From contig NC_091160.1 in assembly GCF_040958095.1 (NCBI RefSeq), positions 40,672,825-40,736,824 on the forward strand: DNA of 64,000 bases, in the 5' to 3' direction. This DNA comes from Procambarus clarkii (taxonomy: Eukaryota; Arthropoda; Malacostraca; Decapoda; Cambaridae). Numbering within the stretch: the first letter of the stretch is position 1; every line of letters begins with the position of its first letter. The translations under genes were made by a program, and so were the position numbers. Of this stretch, positions 26,482-39,520 are shown in pieces. The notes beneath the pieces are model-generated. The model was given only the letters and a program-made list of their open reading frames with translations. It did not search any database and was not told where the DNA came from.

Positions 26482-26981
26482 NNNNNNNNNNNNNNNNNNN
26501 NNNNNNNNNNNNNNNNNNNNNNNNNNNNNNNNNNNNNNNNNNNNNNNNNNNNNNNNNNNNNNNNNNNNNNNNNNNNNNNNNNNNNNNNNNNNNNNNNNNN
26601 NNNNNNNNNNNNNNNNNNNNNNNNNNNNNNNNNNNNNNNNNNNNNNNNNNNNNNNNNNNNNNNNNNNNNNNNNNNNNNNNNNNNNNNNNNNNNNNNNNNN
26701 NNNNNNNNNNNNNNNNNNNNNNNNNNNNNNNNNNNNNNNNNNNNNNNNNNNNNNNNNNNNNNNNNNNNNNNNNNNNNNNNNNNNNNNNNNNNNNNNNNNN
26801 NNNNNNNNNNNNNNNNNNNNNNNNNNNNNNNNNNNNNNNNNNNNNNNNNNNNNNNNNNNNNNNNNNNNNNNNNNNNNNNNNNNNNNNNNNNNNNNNNNNN
26901 NNNNNNNNNNNNNNNNNNNNNNNNNNNNNNNNNNNNNNNNNNNNNNNNNNNNNNNNNNNNNNNNNNNNNNNNNNNNNNNNN
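26482..26981. other. Assembly gap, 500 N
   Basis: Exactly 500 Ns. The round number suggests a scaffolding placeholder of unknown true length. The right edge opens directly into the 17-bp array, which probably caused the break. Confidence 0.98.
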
Positions 26982-29900
26982 TGTCCCACCACTGGTACTG
27001 TGCCACCACTGGTACTGTGCTACACCTGGTACTGTGCCACCACTGGTACTGTCCCACCACTGGTACTGTGCCACCACTGGTACTGTGCTACACCTGGTAC
27101 TGTGCCACCACTGGTACTGTCCCACCACTGGTACTGTGCCACCACTGGTACTGTGCCACCACTGGTACTGTGCCACCACCGGTACGGTGCTACACCTGGT
27201 ACTGTGCCACCACTGGTACTGTGCCACCACCGGTACTGTGCTACACCTGGTACTGTGCCACCACTGGTACTGTGCCACCACTGGTACTGTGCCACCACCG
27301 GTACTGTGCCACCACTGGTACTGTGCCACCACTGGTACTGTGCCACCACTGGTACTGTGCCACCACCGGTACTGTGCTACACCTGGTACTGTGCCACCAC
27401 CGGTACTGTGCTACACCTGGTACTGTGCCACCACTGGTACTGTGCCACCACTGGTACTGTGCCACCACTGGTACTGTGCCACCACTGGTACTGTGCCACC
27501 ACTGGTACTGTGCCACCACTGGTACTGTGCCACCACTGGTACTGTGCCACCACTGGTACTGTGCCACCACTGGTACTGTGCCACCACTGGTACTGTGCCA
27601 CCACTGGTACTGTGCCACCACTGGTACAGTGCCACCACTGGTACAGTGCCACCACTGGTACTGTGCCACCACTGGTACTGTGCCACCACTGGTACTGTGC
27701 CACCACTGGTACTGTGCCACCACTGGTACTGTGCTACACCTGGTACAGTGCTACCACTGGTACTGTGCCACCACTGGTACTGTGCCACCACTGGTACTGT
27801 GCCACCACTGGTACAGTGCCACCACTGGTACAGTGCCACCACTGGTACAGTGCCACCACTGGTACAGTGCCACCACTGGTACATTGCCACCACTGGTACT
27901 GTGCCACCACTGGTACAGTGTCACCACTGGTACTGCGCCACCACTGGTACAGTGCCACCACTGGTACTGTGCCACCACTGGTACAGTGCCACCACTGGTA
28001 CTGTGCCACCACTGGTACAGTGCCACCACTGGTACTGTGCCACCACTGGTACTGTGCCACCACTGGTACTGTGCCACCACTGGTACTGTGCCACCACTGG
28101 TACTGTGCCACCACTGGTACAGTGCCACCACTGGTACTGTGCCACCACTGGTACTGTGCTACACCTGGTACAGTGCTACCACTGGCACTGTGCCACCACT
28201 GGTACTGTGCCACCACTGGTACTGTGCCACCACTGGTACAGTGCCACCACTGGTACTGTGCCACCACTGGTACAGTGCCACCACTGGTACTGTGCCACCA
28301 CTGGTATTGTGCCACCACTGGTACTGTGCCACCACAGGTACTGTGCTACACCTGGTACAGTGCTACCACTGGTACTGTGCCACCACTGGTACAGTGCCAC
28401 CACTGGTACTGTGCCACCACTGGTACTGTGCCACCACTGGTACTGTGACACCACTGGTACAGTGCCACCACTGGTACAATGCCACCACTGGTACTGTGCC
28501 ACCACTGGTACTGTGCTACACCTGGTACAGTGCTACCACTGGTACTGTGCCACCACTGGTACTGTGCCACCACTGGTACAGTGCTACACCTGGTACTGTG
28601 CCACCACTGGTACAGTGCCACCACTGGTACTGTGCCACCACTGGTACAGTGCCACCACTGGTACTGTGCCACCACTGGTACAGTGCCACCACTGGTACTG
28701 TGCCACCACTGGTACTGTGCCACCACTGGTACTGCGCCACCACTGGTACTGTGCCACCACTGGTACTGTGCCACCACTGGTACAGTGCCACCACTGGTAC
28801 TGTGCCACCACTGGTACTGTGCTACACCTGGTACAGTGCTACCACTGGTACTGTGCCACCACTGGTACTGTGCCACCACTGGTATTGTGCCACCACTGGT
28901 ACAGTGCCACCACTGGTACTGTGCCACCACTGGTACAGTGCCACCACTGGTACTGTGCCACCACTGGTACAGTGCCACCACTGGTACTGTGCCACCACTG
29001 GTACTGTGCCACCACTGGTACTGTGCCACCACTGGTACTGTGCTACCACTGGTACTGTGCCACCACTGGTACAGTGCCACCACTGGTACTGTGCCACCAC
29101 TGGTACTGTGCCACCACTGGTACTGTGCCACCACTGGTACTGTGCCACCACTGGTACAGTGCCACCACTGGTACTGTGCCACCCCTGGTACTGTGCCACC
29201 ACTGGTACTGTGCTACACCTGGTACTGTGCCACCACTGGTACAGTGCCACCACTGGTACTGTGCCACTCCTGGTACTGTGCCACCACTGGTACTGTGCTA
29301 CACCTGGTACTGTGCCACCACTGGTACTGTGCCACCACTGGTACAGTGCCACCACTGGTACTGTGCCACCACTGGTACAGTGCCACCACTGGTACAGTGC
29401 CACCACTGGTACAGTGCTACCACTGGTACTGTGCCACCACTGGTACAGTGCTACCACTGGTACAGTGCCACCACTGGTACTGTGCCACCACTGGTACAGT
29501 GCCACCACTGGTACAGTGCTACCACTGGTACTGTGCCACCACTGGTACAGTGCCACCACTGGTACTGTGCCACCACTGGTACTGTGCCACCACTGGTACT
29601 GTGCCACCACTGGTACTGTGCCACCACTGGTACAGTGCCACCACTGGTACTGTGCCACCCCTGGTACTGTGCCACCACTGGTACTGTGCTACACCTGGTA
29701 CTGTGCCACCACTGGTACAGTGCCACCACTGGTACTGTGCCACTCCTGGTACTGTGCCACCACTGGTACTGTGCTACACCTGGTACTGTGCCACCACTGG
29801 TACTGTGCCACCACTGGTACAGTGCCACCACTGGTACTGTGCCACCACTGGTACAGTGCCACCACTGGTACAGTGCCACCACTGGTACAGTGCTACCACT

Positions 29901-30033
29901 GGTACTGTGCCACCACTGGTACAGTGCTACCACTGGTACAGTGCCACCACTGGTACTGTGCCACCACTGGTACAGTGCCACCACTGGTACAGTGCTACCA
30001 CTGGTACTGTGCCACCACTGGTACTGTGCCACC
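26982..30033. repeat. 17-bp minisatellite array (about 180 units)
   Basis: The unit is ctggtactgtgccacca, with a common variant ctggtacagtgccacca and a 16-bp variant containing gctacac. The left end is in the gap. The 51-bp frame period gives artefactual frames ([17 protein letters not shown]). A 476-bp (28-unit) block is duplicated: 29044-29520 recurs at 29520-29996 with the same order of variants. Confidence 0.97.
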
Positions 30034-30262
30034 ACAGGGAGGCGAGTCCATCTCCCTCTCACTGTGACCAAATTTACACTACTAGTGCAAATAATTTATT
30101 CATTAAACTTAAGCTTTTACAATAAGTGACAATGCATATTCTAGAGCACTATGGGATATTACCAGCACTGTAGACCCGTCATAGAGCACTCTGAGGGGAA
30201 CTGACAGTTAACATATGTTGCCCTTTATAAACTGAGCTGGGAAAGTGTTAGTATAGCCAGCA

Positions 30263-32778
30263 GCTGGTGTGTGGGACACCCTGTGTGTCCACCAGCTGGT
30301 GTGTGGGATACCCTGAGTCCACCAGCTAGTGTGTGGGACACTGTGTCCACCAGCTGGTGTGTGGGACACCCTGTGTGTCCACCAGCTGGTGTGTGGGACA
30401 CTCTGTGTGTCCACCAGCTGGTGTGTGGGACACCCTGTGTGTCCACCAGCTGGTGTGTGGGACACTCTGTGTGTCCACCAGCTGGTGTGTGGGACACTGT
30501 GTCCACCAGCTGGTGTGTGGGACACCCTGTGTGTCCACCAGCTGGTGTGTGGGACACCCTGTGTGTCCACCAGCTGGTGTGTGGGACACCCTGTGTGTCC
30601 ACCAGCTGGTGTGTGGGACACCCTGTGTGTCCACCAGCTGGTGTGTGGGACACCCTGTGTGTCCACCAGCTGGTGTGTGGGACACCCTGTGTGTGTCCAC
30701 CAGCTGGTGTGTGGGACACTGTGTCCACCAGCTGGTGTGTGGGACACCCTGTGTGTCCACCAGCTGGTGTGTGGGACACTCTGTGTGTCCACCAGCTGGT
30801 GTGTGGGACACTGTGTCCACCAGCTGGTGTGTGGGACACCCTGTGTGTCCACCAGCTGGTGTGTGGGACACTCTGTGTGTCCACCAGCTGGTGTGTGGGA
30901 CACTGTGTCCACCAGCTGGTGTGTGGAACACCCTGTGTGTCCACCAGCTAGTGTGTGGGACACCCTGTGTGTGTCCACCAGCTGGTGTGTGGGACTGTGT
31001 GTCCACCAGCTGGTGTGTGGGACACCCTGTGTGTCCACCAGCTGGTGTGTGGGACACTGTGTCCACCAGCTGGTGTGTGGGACACCCTGTGTGTCCACCA
31101 GCTGGTGTGTGGGACACCCTGTGTGTCCACCAGCTGGTGTGTGGGACACCCTGTGTCCACCAGCTGGTGTGTGGGACGCCCTGTGTGTGTCCACCAGCTA
31201 GTGTGTGGGACACCCTGTGTCCACCAGCTGGTGTGTGGGACACACTGTGTCCACCAGCTGGTGTGTGGGACGCCCTGTGTGTGTACACCAGCTAGTGTGT
31301 GGGACACACTGTGTCCACCAGCTGGTGTGTGGGACACACTGTGTCCACCAGCTGGTGTGTGGGACACCCTGTGTGTGTCCACCAGCTAGTGTGTGGGACA
31401 CCCTGTGTGTGTACACCAGCTAGTGTGTGGGACACACTGTGTCCACCAGCTGGTGTGTGGGACACCCTGTGTGTGTACACCAGCTAGTGTGTGGGACACA
31501 CTGTGTCCACCAGCTGGTGTGTGGGACACTGTGTGTCCACCAGCTAGTGTGTGGGACACACTGTGTCCACCAGCTGGTGTGTGGGACACTGTGTGTGTCC
31601 ACCAGCTAGTGTGTGGGACACCCTGTGTGTGTCCACCAGCTGGTGTGTGGGACACCCTGTGTGTGTCCACCAGCTGGTGTGTGGGACACCCTGTGTGTGT
31701 CCACCAGCTGGTGTGTGGGACACCCTGTGTGTGTCCACCAGCTGGTGTGTGGGACACTGTGTCCACCAGCTGGTGTGTGGGACACCCTGTGTGTCCACCA
31801 GCTGGTGTGTGGGACACCCTGTGTCCACCAGCTGGTGTGTGGGACGCCCTGTGTGTGTCCACCAGCTAGTGTGTGGGACACCCTGTGTCCACCAGCTGGT
31901 GTGTGGGACACACTGTGTCCACCAGCTGGTGTGTGGGACGCCCTGTGTGTGTACACCAGCTAGTGTGTGGGACACACTGTGTCCACCAGCTGGTGTGTGG
32001 GACACACTGTGTCCACCAGCTGGTGTGTGGGACACCCTGTGTGTGTCCACCAGCTAGTGTGTGGGACACCCTGTGTGTGTACACCAGCTAGTGTGTGGGA
32101 CACACTGTGTCCACCAGCTGGTGTGTGGGACACCCTGTGTGTGTACACCAGCTAGTGTGTGGGACACACTGTGTCCACCAGCTGGTGTGTGGGACACTGT
32201 GTGTCCACCAGCTAGTGTGTGGGACACACTGTGTCCACCAGCTGGTGTGTGGGACACTGTGTGTGTCCACCAGCTAGTGTGTGGGACACCCTGTGTGTGT
32301 CCACCAGCTGGTGTGTGGGACACCCTGTGTGTGTCCACCAGCTGGTGTGTGGGACACCCTGTGTGTGTCCACCAGCTGGTGTGTGGGACACCCTGTGTGT
32401 GTCCACCAGCTGGTGTGTGGGACACTGTGTCCACCAGCTGGTGTGTGGGACACCCTGTGTGTGTCCACCAGCTGGTGTGTGGGACACTGTGTCCACCAGC
32501 TGGTGTGTGGGACACCCTGTGTGTGTCCACCAGCTGGTGTGTGGGACACCCTGTGTGTGTCCACCAGCTGGTGTGTGGGACACTGTGTCCACCAGCTGGT
32601 GTGTGGGACACTGTGTCCACCAGCTGGTGTGTGGGACACCCTGTGTGTCCACCAGCTGGTGTGTGGGACACTGTGTCCACCAGCTGGTGTGTGGGACACC
32701 CTGTGTGTCCACCAGCTGGTGTGTGGGACACTGTGTGTGTCCACCAGCTGGTGTGTGGGACACTGTGTGTGTCCACCA
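30263..32778. repeat. 28-34-bp minisatellite with palindromic core (about 80 units)
   Basis: Each unit carries ccaccagctggtgtgtggga followed by cac, an optional cc, and a (tg)n tail of varying length, which sets unit sizes of 28, 32 or 34. The core caccagctggtg is a perfect 12-bp palindrome. Units with cagctagtg are a second type. A 668-bp block, about 31130-31797, is tandemly duplicated at about 31798-32465. Confidence 0.96.
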
Positions 32779-33308
32779 CCTTCCCCTCAACAAAGGTTAG
32801 AAACACGTACAACAAAGACATAACCGTGACACACACAATTAGTTACTTTCTAAGTCCTTTTTAATTATGTTAATTATATTTGCATATCATCCCAACTCGA
32901 AAGGTTCTTGGACCTTATATACCAATTAAAATATTATATACGAGAAATTACATTCAACTCTCTATGTTCATTTAACCATACCAAAATTTGCATAACCCTT
33001 CAACATAACTGGCCTATGCTATTACAAATGAATTACTGATGCGCAGTATGCAAATTAGCATGAATAAGAATTAAAAAAAAAATCATTTTACATATACAAG
33101 TTTATGAAGATTGAAATCAACTAATCAATTAGCATGAGCTTACATAGTTTTTTTCGACAGTTGTATATTCAAGATGCCAGTATGCTGCCGCTGCACGTTT
33201 CTAGTATGTCCTTTCAATTATGTAAATATATATAGATCATTTCAAATCAATATGAAGACGCTAGATTACAACAATAACAATTAGAGTTTCCCGTCGAATA
33301 GCTTTTAT
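32779..33308. other. AT-rich spacer, no gene seen
   Basis: About 530 bases, AT-rich, single-copy in appearance. No coding frame, hairpin or known element was recognised. Confidence 0.6.
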
Positions 33309-33400
33309 CGTGTCGTGGCAGAGTGGGTTAAGTGTCTGGGGGCTACTAGCACGCTGGTTCGAAGCCCCGGCATTGATCAAAATGCTTTTGTCATTTATAT
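33309..33400 (+). mobile_element. tRNA-derived SINE head
   Basis: An A box tggcagagtggg at 33316-33327 fits TRGCNNAGYNGG exactly. A B box ggttcgaagcc at 33356-33366 has 10 of 11 matches. The spacing is 28 bases, slightly short for a tRNA, and the presumed acceptor arms (33309-33315 and about 33370-33376) do not pair, so it is a SINE promoter and not a tRNA gene. The 18-bp array begins about 35 bases further on, in place of the SINE body. Confidence 0.65.
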
Positions 33401-35938
33401 ATCACGTCATGGTGCTATATCACATCATGGTGCTATATCACATCATGGTGCTATATCACGTCATGGTGCTATATCACATCATGGTGCTATATCACATCAT
33501 GGTGCTATATCACATCATGGTGCTATATCACATCATGGTGCTATATCACGTCATGGTGCTATATCACATCATGGTGCTATATCACATCATGGTGCAATAT
33601 CACATCATGGTGCTATATCACATCATGGTGCTATATCACATCATGGTGCTATATCACATCATGGTGCTATATCACATCATGGTGCTATATCACGTCATGG
33701 TGCTATATCACATCATGGTGCTATATCACATCATGGTGCTATATCACATCATGGTGCTATATCACGTCATGGTGCTATATCACATCATGGTGCTATATCA
33801 CATCATGGTGCTATATCACATCATGGTGCTATATCACATCATGGTGCTATATCACGTCATGGTGCTATATCACGTCATGGTGCTATATCACATCATGGTG
33901 CTATATCACATCATGGTGCTATATCACATCATGGTGCTATATCACATCATGGTGCTATATCACATCATGGTGCTATATCACGTCATGGTGCTATATCACA
34001 TCATGGTGCTATATCACATCATGGTGCTATATCACATCATGGTGCTATATCACATCATGGTGCTATATCACATCATGGTGCTATATCACGTCATGGTGCT
34101 ATATCACATCATGGTGCTATATCACATCATGGTGCTATATCACGTCATGGTGCTATATCACGTCATGGTGCTATATCACATCATGGTGCTATATCACATC
34201 ATGGTGCTATATCACATCATGGTGCTATATCACGTCATGGTGCTATATCACATCATGGTGCTATATCACATCATGGTGCTATATCACGTCATGGTGCTAT
34301 ATCACATCATGGTGCTATATCACGTCATGGTGCTATATCACGTCATGGTGCTATATCACATCATGGTGCTATATCACGTCATGGTGCTATATCACGTCAT
34401 GGTGCTATATCACGTCATGGTGCTATATCACATCATGGTGCTATATCACGTCATGGTGCTATATCACATCATGGTGCTATATCACATCATGGTGCTATAT
34501 CACGTCATGGTGCTATATCACGTCATGGTGCTATATCACATCATGGTGCTATATCACGTCATGGTGCTATATCACGTCATGGTGCTATATCACGTCATGG
34601 TGCTATATCACATCATGGTGCTATATCACTTCATGGTGCTATATCACATCATGGTGCTATATCACATCATGGTGCTATATCACGTCATGGTGCTATATCA
34701 CATCATGGTGCTATATCACATCATGGTGCTATATCACGTCATGGTGCTATATCACATCATGGTGCTATATCACGTCATGGTGCTATATCACGTCATGGTG
34801 CTATATCACGTCATGGTGCTATATCACGTCATGGTGCTATATCACGTCATGGTGCTATATCACGTCATGGTGCTATATCACATCATGGTGCTATATCACA
34901 TCATGGTGCTATATCACGTCATGGTGCTATATCACATCATGGTGCTATATCACATCATGGTGCTATATCACGTCATGGTGCTATATCACATCATGGTGCT
35001 ATATCACATCATGGTGCTATATCACGTCATGGTGCTATATCACGTCATGGTGCTATATCACATCATGGTGCTATATCACATCATGGTGCTATATCACGTC
35101 ATGGTGCTATATCACGTCATGGTGCTATATCACGTCATGGTGCTATATCACGTCATGGTGCTATATCACATCATGGTGCTATATCACGTCATGGTGCTAT
35201 ATCACATCATGGTGCTATATCACATCATGGTGCTATATCACATCATGGTGCTATATCACATCATGGTGCTATATCACATCATGGTGCTATATCACATCAT
35301 GGTGCTATATCACATCATGGTGCTATATCACATCATGGTGCTATATCACATCATGGTGCTATATCACATCATGGTGCTATATCACATCATGGTGCTATAT
35401 CACATCATGGTGCTATATCACATCATGGTGCTATATCACATCATGGTGCTATATCACATCATGGTGCTATATCACGTCATGGTGCTATATCACGTCATGG
35501 TGCTATATCACATCATGGTGCTATATCACATCATGGTGCTATATCACATCATGGTGCTATATCACGTCATGGTGCTATATCACGTCATGGTGCTATATCA
35601 CATCATGGTGCTATATCACGTCATGGTGCTATATCACATCATGGTGCTATATCACATCATGGTGCTATATCACATCATGGTGCTATATCACATCATGGTG
35701 CTATATCACATCATGGTGCTATATCACGTCATGGTGCTATATCACGTCATGGTGCTATATCACGTCATGGTGCTATATCACATCATGGTGCTATATCACA
35801 TCATGGTGCTATATCACGTCATGGTGCTATATCACATCATGGTGCTATATCACGTCATGGTGCTATATCACATCATGGTGCTATATCACGTCATGGTGCT
35901 ATATCACATCATGGTGCTATATCACATCATGGTGCTAT
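33401..35938. repeat. 18-bp minisatellite array (about 140 units)
   Basis: The unit is atatcacatcatggtgct. Units are almost identical except that about 40% read cacgtc instead of cacatc. Single exceptions are cacttc near 34628 and gcaatat near 33594. All three plus-strand frames are open throughout (HGAISH, MVLYHI and WCYITS), while all three minus-strand frames contain stops, so the frames of 876 and 902 codons are a property of the unit. Confidence 0.98.
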
Positions 35939-36280
35939 AGTAATGAGGTACATCACAATGTTCTGTAACACTGTTCAGTGTTCTGGGTACAGAGGGAGGA
36001 GAAAGAACATGTATTATTGCTGAAAGGACTCGTTACAAAACTTAATTGCTCTAGTAGGTTAGTTAGAGACTAATTCCGTCCTAATTGGCTCACTTGAGAG
36101 AATAGTAATGTCAGGTATCCGTTGACGTCACGACGAGATGAGGTCAGGCTAACTCACTGACATCACTGTAAAAGTTAACTATCTCTTGCAAACTACTCTA
36201 TATTCATGACCTGTCTAAACTACACCCCCCCCCCCAGGATATGGCCGCCTGCTACCCGGTCAACCAGGCGGGATTGGTGC
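35939..36280. other. Spacer, no gene seen
   Basis: About 340 bases of non-repetitive sequence between arrays, with a run of ten Cs at about 36225-36235. No coding evidence. Confidence 0.55.
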
Positions 36281-36695
36281 CAACCATCCTACCACCATCA
36301 CACTACCAACCAGCTACCCTACCACCATCACACTACCAACCAGCTACCTGGTTCACCAAGGTGCTTGACTGCCAACCATCCTACCACCATCACACTACCA
36401 GCCAGCTACCTGGTTCACCAAGGTGCTTGACTGCCAACCATCCTACCACCATCACACTACCAGCCAGCTACCTGGTTCACCAAGGTGCTTGACTGCCAAC
36501 CATCCTACCACCATCACACTACCAGCCAGCTACCTGGTTCACCAAGGTGCTTGACTGCCAACCATCCTACCACCATCACACTACCAACCAGCTACCTGGT
36601 TCACCAAGGTGCTTGACTGCCAACCATCCTACCACCATCACACTACCAACCAGCTACCTGGTTCACCAAGGTGCTTGACTGCCAACCATCCTATT
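36281..36695. repeat. 62-bp tandem repeat (about 7 units)
   Basis: Units contain ccaaccatcctaccaccatc, a cactaccaaccagctac segment and tggttcaccaaggtgcttga. The first unit is shorter, and the last ends at ccaaccatcctattgcag. Confidence 0.93.
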
Positions 36696-36719
36696 GCAGT
36701 CAGACAATCAACAGTCAGC

Positions 36720-37339
36720 CTTGCAAACAGCCAGCCAGCCAGGTAGCCAGCCACCTAGCCAGCCAGCTAGCCAGCCAGGTAGCCAGCCACCTAGCCAGCC
36801 AGCTAGCCAGCCAGGTAGCCAGCCAGCCAGCCATCCAGCCAGCCAGGCAGCCAGCCAGACAGGTAGCCAGCCAGTCAGCAGCCAGCCAGTCAGCCAGTCA
36901 GGTATCCAGCCAGCCAGCCAGTAAGCCAGCCAGCCAGCCAGCCAGCCAGCCAAGTAGCCAGCCAGTCAGCCAGCTAGCCAGCCAGCCAGGTAGCCAGCCA
37001 GCCAGGTAGCCAGCCAGCCAGCCAGCCAGGTAGCCAGCCAGCCAGGTAGCCAGCCAGCCAGCCAGCCAGGTAGCCAGCCACCCAGCCAGCCAGTCACCCA
37101 GCCAGCCAGCCAGACAGGTAGCCAGCCAGCCAGACAGGTAGCCAGCCAGCCAGACAGGTAGCCAGCAAGCCAGCCAGCCAGCCAGGTAGCCAGCCAGCCA
37201 GCCAGGTAGCCAGCCAGCCAGCCAGCCAGCCAGGAAGCCAGCCAGCCAGCCAGCCAGCCAGACAGGTAGCCACCCAGCCAGTCATCCAGCCAGCCACCCA
37301 GCCAGCCACCCAGCTAGCCAGGTAGCCAGCCAGCCAGGT

Positions 37340-37397
<58 letters not shown>

Positions 37398-37455
37398 ATA
37401 GCCAGCCACCCAGCCAGCCAGTCACCCAGCCAGACAGCCAGCCAGCCAGACAGGT

Positions 37456-37493
<38 letters not shown>

Positions 37494-37851
37494 GTAGCCA
37501 GCCAGGCAGCCAGGCAGCCAGCCAGCCAGCCACCCAGTCACCCACCCAGCCAGCCAGTCAGACAGGTAGCCAGCCAGCCAGCCAGCCAGCCAGCCAGGTA
37601 GCCAGCCAACCAGCCAGCCAGGCAGCCAGTCAGCCAGCCACCCAGTCACCCACCCAGTCAGCCAGCCAGCCAGGTAGCCAGCCAGCCAGGTAGCCAGCCA
37701 GCCAGCCAGCCAGCCAGCCAACCAGCCAGCCAGGTAGCCAGCCAGGTAGCCAGCCAGCCAGCCAGTTAGCCAGCCAGCCAGGTAGCCAGACAGCCAGCCA
37801 GCCAGCCAGGTAGCCAGCCAGCCAGCCAGGTAGCCAGCCAGCCAGCCAGGT

Positions 37852-37893
<42 letters not shown>

Positions 37894-38247
37894 GTAGCCA
37901 GCTAGCCAGCCACCCAGCCAGCCAGGTAGCCAGCCGGCCAGCCAGCCAGCCAGGTAGCCAGCCAGCCAGCCAGGTAGCCAGCCAGCCAGCCTGGTAGCCA
38001 GCCAGGTAGCTAGCCAGCCAGCCAGCCAGCCAGGTAGTCAGCCAGCCAGCCAGGTAGCCAGCCAACCAGCCAGCCAGCCAGCCAGCCAGGTATCCAGCCA
38101 GCCGGCCAGGTAGCCAGCCGGCCAGGTAGCCAGCCAGCCACCCAGCCAGCCAGGTACCCAGCCAACCAGCCAGCCAGCCAGGTAGCCAGCCAACCAGCCA
38201 GCCAGCCAGCCAGCCAGTCAGGTAGCCAGCCAGCCAGCCAGCCAGGT

Positions 38248-38285
<38 letters not shown>

Positions 38286-38517
38286 GTAGCCAGCCAGCCA
38301 GCCAGGTAGCCAGCCACCCAGCCAGCCAGGTAGCCAGCCGGCCAGCCAGCCAGCCGGCCAGCCAGTCAGCCAGCCAGCCAGGTAGCCAGCCAGCCAGCCA
38401 GGTAGCCAGCCAGGTAGTCAGCCAGCCAGCCAGGTAGCCAGCCAACCAGGCAGCCAGGTATCCAGCCAGCCAGCCACCCAGCCAGCCAGGTAGCCAGCCA
38501 ACCAGCCAGCCACCCAC

Positions 38518-38553
<36 letters not shown>

Positions 38554-38609
38554 GTAGCCAGCCAGCCAACCAGCCAGCCAGCCAACCAGCCAGTTAGGTA
38601 GCCAGCCAA

Positions 38610-38650
<41 letters not shown>

Positions 38651-39065
38651 TAGCCAGCCAGCCAGCCAGCCACCCAGCCAGCCAGCCACCCAGCCAGCTA
38701 GCCACCCAGCCAACCAGCCAGCCACCCAGCCAGCCAGCCAGGTAGCCAGCCAGCCAGCCAGCCAGCCAGCCAGGTAGCCAGCCAGCCAACCAGCCAGCCA
38801 GCCAACCAGCCAGTTAGGTAGCCAGCCAACCAGCCAGCCAGCCAACCAGCCAGCCAGCTAGCCAGGTAGCCAGCCAGCCAGCCAGGTAGCCAGCCAGGTA
38901 GCCAGCCAGCCAGCCAGGTAGCCAGCCACCCAGCCAGCCAGGTAGCCAGCCGGCCAGCCAGCCAGCCGGCCAGCCAGCCAGCCAGCCAGGTAGCCAGCCA
39001 GCCAGCCAACCAGCCAGGTAGCCAGCCAGCCAACCAGCCAGCCAGCCAGCCAGGTAGCCAGCCAC

Positions 39066-39105
<40 letters not shown>

Positions 39106-39165
39106 GTAGCCAGCCAGCCAGGTAGCCAGCCAGCCAACCAGCCAGCCAGGTAGCCAGCCAACCAG
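36720..39165. repeat. (CCAG)n / GTAG compound tetranucleotide array
   Basis: About 2.4 kb of ccag tetramers with gtag, accc or aacc tetramers dispersed, often as gccagccaggta. The minus-strand frames made of GWLAGWLAT-type peptides are artefacts of the 12-base periodicity. Confidence 0.97.
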
Positions 39166-39520
39166 CCCAACAATAAAACACCCAACCCTCACATGTAAGA
39201 CAACACAGTAAACACATATGCAGTGTTCCAAGCGCTCACAAAGGTATCCATACGCCCCACATAGTCTTACATGACCCATACAATAACACCATCAATACCA
39301 GCCATCAACCAAATAAACCGGTTCAACCAGGAGGTGTTTATGGTGGTTTTAACAGCTCGACAACCGGTCCTCCAGCGCGCGTCCCTCCACACCCATGGAG
39401 GCTCCACCATCTATGAATATAGATGGTGTTGAGTAATTTCTCACACCTTTTCCCTGAGGGCTGATCAATCTCATCTCAAAAGATGCTTACACATATGTTA
39501 TTCGGGTTCTGCCTTATCCA
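39166..39520. other. Spacer with a perfect hairpin
   Basis: About 355 bases of unique-looking sequence. A perfect stem, caccatctat, loop gaat, atagatggtg, lies at 39405-39428. No coding frame with exon-like features was found on either strand. Confidence 0.6.

Noticed and set aside
27017-30129. Frames of about 1,000 codons rich in [17 protein letters not shown]
   Set aside because: Produced by the 17-bp array (51-bp frame period), with similar frames in several phases on both strands.
33309-33380. Functional tRNA gene
   Set aside because: A and B boxes are good, but the acceptor arms do not pair and the box spacing is short. A SINE head explains it better.
33310-36023. Plus-strand frames of 876 and 902 codons (MVLYHI and HGAISH repeats)
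   Set aside because: An 18-bp unit without stops in any plus-strand frame gives this automatically. Unit variation follows a CpG site, not codon position.
36708-39279. Trp/Leu-rich GWLAGWLA minus-strand frames resembling membrane proteins
   Set aside because: They are translations of (CCAG)n with GTAG interspersions; overlapping frames repeat the same peptide, with no unique termini.
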